Assembly (NCBI RefSeq): GCF_014199205.1
Contig: NZ_JACIJD010000001.1
Location: 62,001-126,000, forward strand
DNA: 64,000 nucleotides
Direction of reading: 5' to 3'
Source of the DNA: Muricoccus pecuniae
Lineage (GTDB): Bacteria > Pseudomonadota > Alphaproteobacteria > Acetobacterales > Acetobacteraceae
Shown in pieces: positions 45,593-54,050 of this stretch (position 1 is the stretch's first letter; each line of letters opens with the position of its first letter). Position numbers and translations under genes: made by a program. The notes below the pieces were generated by a model that was not told the DNA's origin, did not search any database, and saw only the letters and a program-made list of their open reading frames with translations.

Positions 45593-47620
45593 ATGAGCGA
45601 GCTCAACCCCCTCCTGTCCCCCTGGACGACCCCGTTCGGCACGCCGCCCTTCGACCTCATCCGTCCCGAGCACTTCGCCCCCGCCTTCGAGGCGGCGATG
45701 GGGGAGCACCTGGCCGAGATCGCCGCCATCGGGGCCGATCCGGTCGAGCCGGGCTTCGCCAACACGATCGAGGCGCTGGAGCGCAGCGGGCGCGCCCTGG
45801 CGCGGGTGGGCAACGTCTTCGGCAACCTCGTCGTCAGCCTCGGCGGCGAGGCGCTGGAGGCGCTGGACCGGGAGATGTCGCCCCGCCTCGCCCAGCACGG
45901 CATGCGCGTCTCGCTCGACCCCGCGGTCTTCGCCCGCGTCGATGCCCTCCATCGCCAGCGCGAGGCGCTGGGGCTGGAGGAGGACCAGAGGCGCCTGCTG
46001 GAGCGCACGCATCTCGGCTTCATCCGCTCCGGTGCCGCGCTGGACGAGGCGGCGCGGGCGCGCATGACCGAGATCTCCGAACGGCTGGCCGCGCTGCACA
46101 CCGCCTTCGGCCAGAACGTCGTCCACGACGAGAAGGTCTGGCACCTCGCCCTGGAGGAAGCGGACCTCGACGGGCTGCCGGACTTCCTGCGCGACGGCAT
46201 GGCGAATGCCGCGGCCGAGCGCGGCATCCCGGGCTATGCCGTCACCCTCTCGCGCTCCCTCATCGAGCCCTTCCTCACCTTCTCCGCGCGCCGCGACCTG
46301 CGAGAGACGGCCTATCGCGCCTGGATCGCGCGCGGGGCCCATCCCGGCGAGCACGACAACCGCCCGCTGATCCCCGAGATCCTCGCCCTGCGCGCCGAGC
46401 GGGCGCGGCTGCTGGGCTATGACAGCTTCGCCGCCTTCCGCCTCGCCGACACCATGGCCGGCACGGCGGGGGCGGTGCAGGGCCTGCTCTCCGAGGTGTG
46501 GGAGCCCGCCAAGCGCAAGGCCGCCGCCGAGCGCGACCGCCTGCTCGCCGCCGCGCGCGCCGAGGGCTTCGAGGGCGACATCGCCCCCTGGGACTGGCGC
46601 TTCTACGCCGAGAAGGTGCGCCGCGCCGACTACGCGCTCGATGAGGCGGAGCTGAAGCCTTATTTCGAGTTCGGCAACATCCAGCAGGCCGCCTTCGACA
46701 CGGCGACGCGCCTCTTCGGCGTCACCTTCGCGCCCATCCCCGACGCCCCCGTCTACCACCCCGACGTTCGCGCCTACGAGGTGCGGGACGAGGCGGGGCA
46801 TGTCGGCGTGTTCCTCGCCGACCCTTATGCGCGCGCGGGCAAGCGCTCGGGCGCCTGGATGAGCAGCTATCGCGACCAGGAGGACCTGGACGCGCCGGTC
46901 TCCCCGGTTATCGTGAACAACAACAACTTCGCGAAATCGGAGCCCACGCTGCTGAGCTTCGACGACGCGGAGACGCTGTTCCACGAGTTCGGCCACGCGC
47001 TGCACGGGCTGCTCAGCCGCGTGCGCTACCCCGCCCAGTCCGGCACCTCCGTCCGCCGCGACTTCGTCGAGCTGCCCTCGCAGATCTACGAGCACTGGCT
47101 CGCCCTCCCCGAGACGCTGCGTCAGTACGCCCGGCACCACGAGACCGGCGAGCCCGTGCCGGACGCGCTGATCGCGCGGCTGCTCGCCTCGCGCGGCTTC
47201 AACCAGGGCTTCGGCACGGTGGAGTACACGGCCGCCGCGCTGATCGACATGGCGCTGCACAGCCATCCCGCGCCGGGGACGATCGACATCGAGGCATTCG
47301 AGCGGGAGTTCCTGGCCTCCATCGGCATGCCGGCGGAGATCGGCATCCGCCACCGCCCGGCGCATTTCCAGCACCTCTTCGCCGGAGGCGGCTACGCGGC
47401 GGGCTACTACTCCTACATGTGGGCCGAGGTGCTGGACGCCGACGGCTTCGACGCCTTCACCGAGGTGCAGAACCCCTTCGACCCCGACACCGCCGCGCGG
47501 CTCCGCACCCTGCTCTCCGCCGGCGACACGCGGGACCCGATGGAACTCTACGTGCAGTTCCGCGGCCGCGCGCCCAGTACCGCGGCGCTTCTCCGCAGCC
47601 GCGAGCTGGTGGAGGCCTGA
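45593..47620 (+). CDS. M3-family oligopeptidase (OpdA/Dcp-like)
   Basis: 675 aa cytoplasmic zinc metallopeptidase that degrades short peptides. The zinc motif is LFHEFGHALHGLL (HEXXH, near residue 463), with the third ligand Glu in DFVELPSQIYEHW. The C-terminal FAGGGYAAGYYSYMWAEV is the substrate-tyrosine region of Dcp/OpdA. Length and architecture are typical. No signal peptide. The ATG at 45593 is 53 bases after hemW; MYG1 follows four bases later. Confidence 0.95.
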   Translation: MSELNPLLSPWTTPFGTPPFDLIRPEHFAPAFEAAMGEHLAEIAAIGADPVEPGFANTIEALERSGRALARVGNVFGNLVVSLGGEALEALDREMSPRLAQHGMRVSLDPAVFARVDALHRQREALGLEEDQRRLLERTHLGFIRSGAALDEAARARMTEISERLAALHTAFGQNVVHDEKVWHLALEEADLDGLPDFLRDGMANAAAERGIPGYAVTLSRSLIEPFLTFSARRDLRETAYRAWIARGAHPGEHDNRPLIPEILALRAERARLLGYDSFAAFRLADTMAGTAGAVQGLLSEVWEPAKRKAAAERDRLLAAARAEGFEGDIAPWDWRFYAEKVRRADYALDEAELKPYFEFGNIQQAAFDTATRLFGVTFAPIPDAPVYHPDVRAYEVRDEAGHVGVFLADPYARAGKRSGAWMSSYRDQEDLDAPVSPVIVNNNNFAKSEPTLLSFDDAETLFHEFGHALHGLLSRVRYPAQSGTSVRRDFVELPSQIYEHWLALPETLRQYARHHETGEPVPDALIARLLASRGFNQGFGTVEYTAAALIDMALHSHPAPGTIDIEAFEREFLASIGMPAEIGIRHRPAHFQHLFAGGGYAAGYYSYMWAEVLDADGFDAFTEVQNPFDPDTAARLRTLLSAGDTRDPMELYVQFRGRAPSTAALLRSRELVEA

Positions 47621-47624
47621 GACG

Positions 47625-48578
47625 ATGCCGGACACCAATGCCCGCCCCGTGCTGGCCACGCATAGCGGCAAGTTCCACTGCGACGAGGTCTTCGCCTATG
47701 CCGTGCTGCGCCTCGCCCTCGGGCTGCGCGATCCCGACGGGGACCATCTCCTGATCCGCACGCGCAAGCCCGAGCCGATCGCGGCCGCCGACATCGTCTG
47801 GGATGTCGGCACCGTCTTCGATGGGGCAACCAACCGCTTCGACCACCACCAGCGCGGCGCGCCCCTGCGGTCGGACGGCACGCCCTTCTCCTCGGCCGGG
47901 CTCGTCTGGCAGGTCTATGGCGAGCGCGCGGTCGCCGCCCTGCTGCCCGCGGACGGGGCGCGCTTCGCCCCGGCGATCGCGGCGGAGATCGACCGCAGCG
48001 TTGTCCGCCGCATCGACGAGCTGGACAACGGCGTCTCCGCCACCGGCCCCGTGCGGGACGACGCGCTCGGCCTCGGCGCGCTGATCGGCGACTTCAACCC
48101 GCCCTGGGACGATCCCGCCTCCACCGGCCCGACGGCGGGCGACGCCGCCTTCCTGGAGGCCACCGCCATGGCCGAGGGCGTGCTGCGCCGCCGGGTGGAC
48201 GCGATGCGCTCGCGCCACGCGGCCGAGGCCGTCGTCCTCGACGCGCACCGGGCGGGGGAGGACCCGCGCATCCTCGTGCTCGACCGCGGCATGCCCTGGA
48301 AGGGCACGGTGTTCGACCACGGCCTGCCCGTGCTCTTCACCGTCAGCCCGGCCTCCAACGGCAACTGGATGCTGGACACCATGCCGCCCGAGCCCGGCTC
48401 CTTCGCGCAGCGCCTGCCGCTGCCCGAGGCCTGGGCGGGGTTGCAGGAAGCCGAGCTGGCCGAGCGCTGCGGCGTGCCGGACGCCGTCTTCGTCCATCTC
48501 CGCCGCTTCGTGGGCGCCGCGCGCACGCGGGACGGCGCGGTGGAGATGGCGCGGCGGGCGATGGGGACGGCGCCGTAG
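47625..48578 (+). CDS. MYG1-family protein
   Basis: 317 aa. The family carries DHH-like metal motifs and includes a eukaryotic 3'-5' RNA exonuclease; the bacterial role is not established. Motifs: THSGKFHCDEVFAYAVL at the N-terminus, VFDGATNRFDHHQRG, VRRIDELDNGV, and a second half with DPRILVLDRGMPWK. It is four bases downstream of the oligopeptidase, clearly one transcript, and convergent with the SDR gene ten bases away. Confidence 0.9.
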   Translation: MPDTNARPVLATHSGKFHCDEVFAYAVLRLALGLRDPDGDHLLIRTRKPEPIAAADIVWDVGTVFDGATNRFDHHQRGAPLRSDGTPFSSAGLVWQVYGERAVAALLPADGARFAPAIAAEIDRSVVRRIDELDNGVSATGPVRDDALGLGALIGDFNPPWDDPASTGPTAGDAAFLEATAMAEGVLRRRVDAMRSRHAAEAVVLDAHRAGEDPRILVLDRGMPWKGTVFDHGLPVLFTVSPASNGNWMLDTMPPEPGSFAQRLPLPEAWAGLQEAELAERCGVPDAVFVHLRRFVGAARTRDGAVEMARRAMGTAP

Positions 48579-48588
48579 CGCCGCCCCT

Positions 48589-49344
48589 TTACTTCCCGGG
48601 CTTGTGGAGGCGCAGCGGCCCGAAGCTCTGCGCCACGGGCATCACCTGCAGCGTGTTGATGTTCACCCGCGCCGGGCGGGAGGCCACCCAGTGCACGGCA
48701 TCCGCGATGTCGTCCGGCGTCAGCGCGTCGGCGCCCTCGTAGATCGAGGCCGCCCGCGCGTCGTCGCCGTGGAAGCGGACATTGCTGAACTCCGTGCCGC
48801 CGACAAGGCCGGGCTCGATATCCGTCACCCGCACCGGCGTTCCGTAGAGATCGGCGCGCAGGTTGAGGCTGAAGTGGCGGACGAAGGCCTTGCTCGCGCC
48901 GTAGACATTGCCGCCGGGATAGGGCCACTCGCCCGCGGTGGAGCCGATGTTCACCACATGCCCGCGCCCGCGCTCGATCATCCCCGGCAGCACCGCGCGC
49001 GTGAGGTACATCAGCCCCTTCACGTTCGTGTCCACCATCGCGTCCCAGTCGTCGAGGCTCGCGCTCTGCGCGGGCTCCAGCCCGAGGGCGAGGCCGGCAT
49101 TGTTCACCAGCACGTCCACCCCGGACCACTCGGCGGGCAGGCCCTCCACGGCGCGGGTGACGGCCTCGCGGTCCCGCACGTCGAGCACCACGGGCAGCAC
49201 CTTGTCGGCGCCCAGCTCGTCCCGCAGCGCCTCCAGCCGCTCCGCGCGGCGGCCGGCGGCGATGATGCGGGCGCCGTCGGCCGCGAAGCGGCGGGAGATG
49301 GCGGCGCCGAAGCCCGCCGTCGCGCCGGTGACAAGGACGATCAT
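48589..49344 (-). CDS. YdfG-like short-chain dehydrogenase
   Basis: 251 aa classical SDR, NADP-dependent. The cofactor motif is VTGATAGFGAAISRRFA with GRRAERL selecting NADP; NNAG and the YGASK catalytic pair follow. It resembles YdfG, which oxidises 3-hydroxy acids and serine and reduces malonic semialdehyde. The ATG at 49344 overlaps the stop of the CoxL-like gene as ATGA. The metabolic link between these two is unknown. Confidence 0.92.
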   Translation of the reverse strand: MIVLVTGATAGFGAAISRRFAADGARIIAAGRRAERLEALRDELGADKVLPVVLDVRDREAVTRAVEGLPAEWSGVDVLVNNAGLALGLEPAQSASLDDWDAMVDTNVKGLMYLTRAVLPGMIERGRGHVVNIGSTAGEWPYPGGNVYGASKAFVRHFSLNLRADLYGTPVRVTDIEPGLVGGTEFSNVRFHGDDARAASIYEGADALTPDDIADAVHWVASRPARVNINTLQVMPVAQSFGPLRLHKPGK

Positions 49345-51680
49345 GCCGTGGTTCCCTCGTTGAGAAGCGCCCAGAGCTTCTGCGGCGTGGCGGGCATGTC
49401 AACATGGCGGACGCCGCGCTCGGCCAGCGCGTCCACCACCGCGTTCATCACCGAGGGCAGGGCGCCCGCGCATCCCGCCTCGCCGCAGCCCTTGGCGCCC
49501 AGCACGTTGGTGCGCGCGGGAACGGGGTGGCTGTTGAAGGCGAAGAAGGGCGCGTGCTCCGCGCGCGGCAGGCCGTAATCCATGTAGGAGCCGGAGAGGA
49601 GCTGCCCGTCCTCGCTATAGGCCGTGCGCTCCGTCAGCGCCTGGCCGATGCCCTGCACGATGCCGCCATGCGCCTGCCCCGCGACGAGCATCGGGTTCAC
49701 CAGCACGCCGAAGTCGTTGACGGTGACGTAGCTCACCACCTGCGCCTCCGCCGTCTCCTCGTCGATCTCCACCTCTGCGATGTGGCAGCCATTGGGGAAG
49801 GCGGAGTCCGCGTACTGATCGGTGGTGGTCACGTCGAGCGTGCGGAGTTCCTCCGGCAGGCCGGGCATGGTGCGGGCGGCGGCCGCCAGTTCCAGGATGC
49901 CGATGCCGCGGTCCGTGCCGGCGATGGAGAAGCGACCATCGGAAAACTCGATGTCCTCCTCCGCCGCCTCCAGCGCGTGGCCCGCGAGCCTGCGGCCCTT
50001 CTCGATCACCAGCGCGCTGGCCGCGGAGATCGCCTGCCCGCTCGCCATGATGGAGCGCGAGCCGCCCGTGCCGCCGCCGGCCACCAGCAGGTCGCTGTCG
50101 CCCTGCACGAGCCGTATCAGGTCGAAGGGAATACCGAGGCGATCGACCAGCACCTGCGCGAAGGGCGAGGCGTGGCCCTGGCCGTAGTCGAGCGTGCCGG
50201 TGATGATCGTCACGCCGCCATCCTCGTCGAAGCGGATGCCGCCCATCTCCTTGTTCGGCGGCGCCGTGACCTCGAGATAGTGGCCGATGCCGATGCCGCG
50301 CAGCTTGCCGCGGCGCCGGCTCTCCGCGCGGCGGGCGGGGAAGCCGTCCCAGTCGGCGGCGGCGAGCGCCTCCTCCAGGATCGCGGGGAAGTCGCCGCTG
50401 TCGTAATGCATGCCGGAGGGCGCGTCATAGGGGATCTGGTCGGCGCGGATGTGGTTGCGCCGGCGCAGCTCCACGCGGTCGATGCCCATCTCGCGCGCGG
50501 CCGTGTCGACCAGCCGCTCCATGTAGTAGTTGCCCTCGGGCCGCCCCGCGCCGCGATAGGCGCCGACCGGGGTGGTGTTGGTGAGGACGCAGCGCGTGGA
50601 CACCTCCACCAGCGGCGTGCGGTAGACGCCGATCACGTTCTTCACCGTGTTCATCGTCGGCGGCAGGGTGGTGGCGTTGCTGAGATAGGCGCCGAGATTG
50701 GCGAAGCCCTTGAGCCGCAGCGCGAGGAAGCGGCCCTCCGCATCCAGCGCCAGTTCCGCCTCGAAGTCGTGGTCGCGGCCGTGGCTGTCCGACAGGAAGC
50801 TCTCCGAGCGCGAATCCGTCCACTTCACCGGCCGCCCCAGCATCTTCGTCGCGTGGAGCAGGGCGGGATACTCGGGATAGACGCTCGACTTCATCCCGAA
50901 GGAGCCGCCCACATTGCCGGTGAGCACGCGCAGCTCCGAGGGCTCTACCCCCATCACCTTGGCGATGTTGCCGCGCATGCCGAACACGCCCTGGCTGCCC
51001 ATGCGGAGGACGAGGCGGCCCTCCTCCACGCTCGCCAGCGCCGAGCGCGGCTCCAGCGGCGAGACGACGACGCGGCTGTTGCGGATGGCGAGCTTCGTGA
51101 CATGCGCCGCGCGCGCGAAGGCGGCGGCCACGGCCTCCGCGTCGCCGTAGTGGAAGTCCACCACCGCGTTGCCGGGCACGTCGTCATAGAGGAGGGGCGC
51201 GCCGGGGGCGGCGGCGTCGCGCGCCTCGACCACGGCGGGGAGGGGATCGACGTCCAGCACCACGGCCTCGGCGGCGTCGCGCGCCTCCTTCGCGGTCTCG
51301 GCCACCACCATCGCCACGGGATCGCCGACGAAGCGCACCTTGTCCGTCGTCAGGACGGGCTGGCGGGGCGTGCGCGCCGGGCTGCCGTCCCGGTTCTTCT
51401 GGCCCACGGCCACGGGCATGGGGCCGATGCCGGCCGCCTCCAGGTCACGCCCGGTGATGACGGCCAGCACGCCGGGCATGGCCGCGGCCTCCGCCGTGTC
51501 GATCCCGCGGATCACGCCATGGGCATAGGGGCTGCGCACCATCACCGCATGGGCCTGGCCGGGCAGGGAGAGGTCGTCGCTGTAGCGCCCCTCGCCCCGC
51601 AGCAGCACGGGGTCCTCCTTGCGGGAGACGGGCTGGCCGATGCCGAATTTCAGCCGCGAGGGATCGATCGGAGCGTTCAT
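49341..51680 (-). CDS. Molybdopterin-binding large subunit, CoxL/xanthine dehydrogenase family (form II)
   Basis: 779 aa. The active-site loop near residue 370 reads AYRGAGRPEGNYYMER, the form II signature; aerobic CO dehydrogenase would have AYXCSFR, so CO oxidation is not supported. Other family blocks: VGQPVSRKEDPVLLRGEGRY-type start, NVGGSFGMKSSVYPEY, YGQGHASPFAQVL, GGSRSIMASGQA and the C-terminal ANVLGAKGCGEAGCAG-like motif (TNVLGAKGCGEAG). The FAD (CoxM) and [2Fe-2S] (CoxS) partners are not adjacent. The ATG at 51680 is chosen over an earlier GTG/ATG region because it matches the family start. It is coupled to an SDR by ATGA. Confidence 0.9.
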   Translation of the reverse strand: MNAPIDPSRLKFGIGQPVSRKEDPVLLRGEGRYSDDLSLPGQAHAVMVRSPYAHGVIRGIDTAEAAAMPGVLAVITGRDLEAAGIGPMPVAVGQKNRDGSPARTPRQPVLTTDKVRFVGDPVAMVVAETAKEARDAAEAVVLDVDPLPAVVEARDAAAPGAPLLYDDVPGNAVVDFHYGDAEAVAAAFARAAHVTKLAIRNSRVVVSPLEPRSALASVEEGRLVLRMGSQGVFGMRGNIAKVMGVEPSELRVLTGNVGGSFGMKSSVYPEYPALLHATKMLGRPVKWTDSRSESFLSDSHGRDHDFEAELALDAEGRFLALRLKGFANLGAYLSNATTLPPTMNTVKNVIGVYRTPLVEVSTRCVLTNTTPVGAYRGAGRPEGNYYMERLVDTAAREMGIDRVELRRRNHIRADQIPYDAPSGMHYDSGDFPAILEEALAAADWDGFPARRAESRRRGKLRGIGIGHYLEVTAPPNKEMGGIRFDEDGGVTIITGTLDYGQGHASPFAQVLVDRLGIPFDLIRLVQGDSDLLVAGGGTGGSRSIMASGQAISAASALVIEKGRRLAGHALEAAEEDIEFSDGRFSIAGTDRGIGILELAAAARTMPGLPEELRTLDVTTTDQYADSAFPNGCHIAEVEIDEETAEAQVVSYVTVNDFGVLVNPMLVAGQAHGGIVQGIGQALTERTAYSEDGQLLSGSYMDYGLPRAEHAPFFAFNSHPVPARTNVLGAKGCGEAGCAGALPSVMNAVVDALAERGVRHVDMPATPQKLWALLNEGTTA

Positions 51681-51789
51681 GCGGGCGTCCTGTCCGGGGA
51701 GGGCATCGGGGCGGGCAGGGCCCGCAGTGCCCAAGTTGGGCGGTCCCGCGCGGATCGGGAACCCCCCGGGGCCATCGCCGTGGGCCGGA

Positions 51790-52968
51790 TCAGCCCGCGA
51801 CGCGGAAGCGGGGCGTGCGCCCCCGGAACTCCCGGCTGGCCAGGATGGTCTCCCGCACCTGCCGCAGCGTCTGCCTCTCCGCCATGGATTCCAGCGCCGC
51901 CTCCTCCGGCACGCGGTCCAGCAGGAGGCGGAAGAGGGCGGTCACGTCCTCGCGCGTTGCCGGGCGGTCCCGGTCGAGGCGGATGCGGCCCTGCTCCTCC
52001 AGCAGCTTCGGCAGCTTCACCTGGCGGAAGAACTCGTGCCGCTTGCGGGAGTCCCCGAGGATGGCCGAGACCTGGGTGCCGGCATCCTCGGCCAGATGGT
52101 ACTGAGGCCCCTCGACCCAGTTCATCCGGTCGTAGCCCATCTCCCGGAACTTTTCGTCGCGGAAGGAGGCGCCCTGGGCGCCGATGTAGCGGGCGAAGCA
52201 GACATCGGTCATGACGCGCGCGATGCCCAGCGCGTGGCAGCCGAGGGTCTTCACCGCGTCCTGGGAGGAGAAGCCGCCGGCGACCTCCAGCGTCTCCATC
52301 CAGCGGAAGATCGCGAGATGGTCGCGCCAGGCGTAGTCCGTCTCGTCCAGGATGCGGTCATAGGGGGCGAGCCAGTCCCGCAGCCGCCGCCAGGGCTCGC
52401 GCCTCAGGCCGAAGGCCCAGTGGTGCTGCAGCATGGTCAGCCAGGCCTCGGGGCCGGGGGGCTGGGCCTGGTGGTCGCCATAGGCGGCGAAGTAGCCGAT
52501 GCGGGGGTCGCGGTCCGACAGGGCGCGCAGCTCGCCCATGATCCGGAGGTAGTCCGGCCCGAGCTCCAGGTCGTCCTCGAAGAAATAGGCACAGTCGGCA
52601 TTCACCGCCTCGAAGGCGAGGATCTCGCCGCGCCGGATATTGGCGGCGATGCCGATGTTGTGCGGCGCCGCCGAGACCTGCCCGCGCGGGAAATGGGTGC
52701 GGAAGGCCGCGATGGAGGCCGCCACCTCCGCGTCCTCGGCGTAGCGCAGCCCGGTGCGGGGGGAGACGGCGCCGTCCTGCAGCAGGAAGACGCGGCGGGG
52801 GTCGAGGGTGAAGCCGCGCTGGTTCAGCAGGGAGGCGCAGACGCGTTCGAGATAGGCCGGGCGGTTGAAGGCGAAGAGCACCACCGGCACGTCCAGCACC
52901 GCCGGGGCCGGCTCGATATGCAGCGCAGGGGCTGGCAGCGCGTCGCTCAACCCGGTCTCTCCCGCCAT
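51790..52968 (-). CDS. GT-A-type glycosyltransferase with C-terminal DUF4214
   Basis: 392 aa. The N-terminal domain opens VVLFAFNRPAYLERVCASLL and has the metal-binding acidic motif FFEDDLELGPDYLR near residue 130, like GNT-I/GT2-type transferases. A C-terminal stretch of about 60 residues (VTALFRLLLDRVPEE ... REFRGR) resembles DUF4214, a domain of hydrolases and surface-protein modifiers. The donor and acceptor are unknown. It lies downstream of rsmI on the same strand and could be cotranscribed. The ATG at 52968 fits. Confidence 0.82.
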   Translation of the reverse strand: MAGETGLSDALPAPALHIEPAPAVLDVPVVLFAFNRPAYLERVCASLLNQRGFTLDPRRVFLLQDGAVSPRTGLRYAEDAEVAASIAAFRTHFPRGQVSAAPHNIGIAANIRRGEILAFEAVNADCAYFFEDDLELGPDYLRIMGELRALSDRDPRIGYFAAYGDHQAQPPGPEAWLTMLQHHWAFGLRREPWRRLRDWLAPYDRILDETDYAWRDHLAIFRWMETLEVAGGFSSQDAVKTLGCHALGIARVMTDVCFARYIGAQGASFRDEKFREMGYDRMNWVEGPQYHLAEDAGTQVSAILGDSRKRHEFFRQVKLPKLLEEQGRIRLDRDRPATREDVTALFRLLLDRVPEEAALESMAERQTLRQVRETILASREFRGRTPRFRVAG

Positions 52969-53027
52969 GGTTGCGCTCCCCTAGGGCGCCCCGCCCATGA
53001 TGGCAACGGGTTCATGGCGAGGGGTTC

Positions 53028-53969
53028 TCAGCCCCCCTCCCGCCCGAGTTCGAGCGCCCGCGCATAGACCTGCCGCCGGGGCAGGCCGGTGGCGGCGGCG
53101 ACCATGGCGGCGGCGTCCCGGAGCGACTGCCCGGCCTCCAGCGCGGCGCGCAGCCGGCGGTCCAGCTCGTCGGCCCCGCTCGGCGCCTCGGCCCCGGCGG
53201 GGCCCACCACCACGACGATCTCTCCCCGCGCGGCGTGCCCGGCGTAATGGGCGGCGAGCTCGGGCAGGGGGCCGCGCCGCACCTCCTCGAAGCGCTTGGT
53301 CAGTTCCCGCGCCACGGCGGCCGGGCGGTCCCCGAAGCCCTCGGCCAGGGCGGCGAGGCACTCGGCCAGCCGGTGCGGCGCCTCGAAGAAGACGAGGGTG
53401 GCCGAGAGCCCGGCGCCCTCCGCCGCCCGCAGCCGCGCGATGGCTTCCCGCCGCGCCCCCTCCTTGGGCGGCAGGAAGCCGGCGAAGAGGAAGGGCAGGG
53501 GAGGCAGGCCGGAGAGGGTGAGGGCCATCACCGCCGCGTTCGGCCCCGGCACCGCCGAGACATGGATCCCCGCCTCCATCGCCGCGCGGGCGAGGCGGTA
53601 GCCGGGGTCGCTCACCAGCGGCGTGCCGGCATCCGAGACGAGGGCCAGCCGCGCCCCGCCGCGCAGCCGCTCGATCAGCCGCGGCACCTCCGCCGCCTCG
53701 TTGTGGTCGTGCAGCGCGTGGAGCGGCGCGGCGATGCCGTGGCGGGCGAGGAGGGGCGCCGTCACCCGCGTGTCCTCGCAGAGGATCGTCTCCGCGCCGC
53801 GCAAGGTCACGACAGCGCGGGGGGAGAGGTCCCCCAGGTTGCCGATGGGGGTCGCGACCAGCCATAAACCCGGGGCCAGCGCGGCGTTCCGGCCGCTGAT
53901 CTCAGAAAGGGCGTCGCTTGGTTCGCTGTCCGTCCCGGGCCCAGGCCCCGCTTCCCCGTCCCTCTGCAA
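53028..53969 (-). CDS. rsmI: 16S rRNA 2'-O-ribose C1402 methyltransferase RsmI
   Basis: 313 aa. RsmI methylates the ribose of C1402 in the decoding center. The tetrapyrrole-methylase fold begins LWLVATPIGNLGDLSPRAV, then ILCEDTRVT, LVSDAGTPLVSDPGYRL and FFEAPHRLAECLA. The TTG at 53969 is the annotated start, 34 residues before the conserved core; a shorter start is possible. It is divergent from an LpoA-like gene, the same arrangement as rsmI-lpoA in gammaproteobacteria. Confidence 0.95.
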   Translation of the reverse strand: MQRDGEAGPGPGTDSEPSDALSEISGRNAALAPGLWLVATPIGNLGDLSPRAVVTLRGAETILCEDTRVTAPLLARHGIAAPLHALHDHNEAAEVPRLIERLRGGARLALVSDAGTPLVSDPGYRLARAAMEAGIHVSAVPGPNAAVMALTLSGLPPLPFLFAGFLPPKEGARREAIARLRAAEGAGLSATLVFFEAPHRLAECLAALAEGFGDRPAAVARELTKRFEEVRRGPLPELAAHYAGHAARGEIVVVVGPAGAEAPSGADELDRRLRAALEAGQSLRDAAAMVAAATGLPRRQVYARALELGREGG

Positions 53970-53987
53970 GCCGCCTCTCCCGCCTTT

Positions 53988-54050
53988 GCGCCGCCGCGGC
54001 GCGTCTCCGCACCGCCGTGGCGCGTCTTCGCGCCACCGCGGCGCTGCTGG
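53988..54050 (+). repeat. Three 21-bp imperfect tandem repeats
   Basis: Units at 53988-54008, 54009-54029 and 54030-54050 share the frame GC(G/A)CC-GCCG-(C/T)GGCGCG-TCT-type sequence, differing at a few bases. They cover the start region and the first codons of the LpoA-like signal peptide. Confidence 0.8.

Noticed and set aside
49341-51680. Aerobic CO dehydrogenase large subunit
   Set aside because: The active-site loop is AYRGAGR, not the Cys-containing form I loop.
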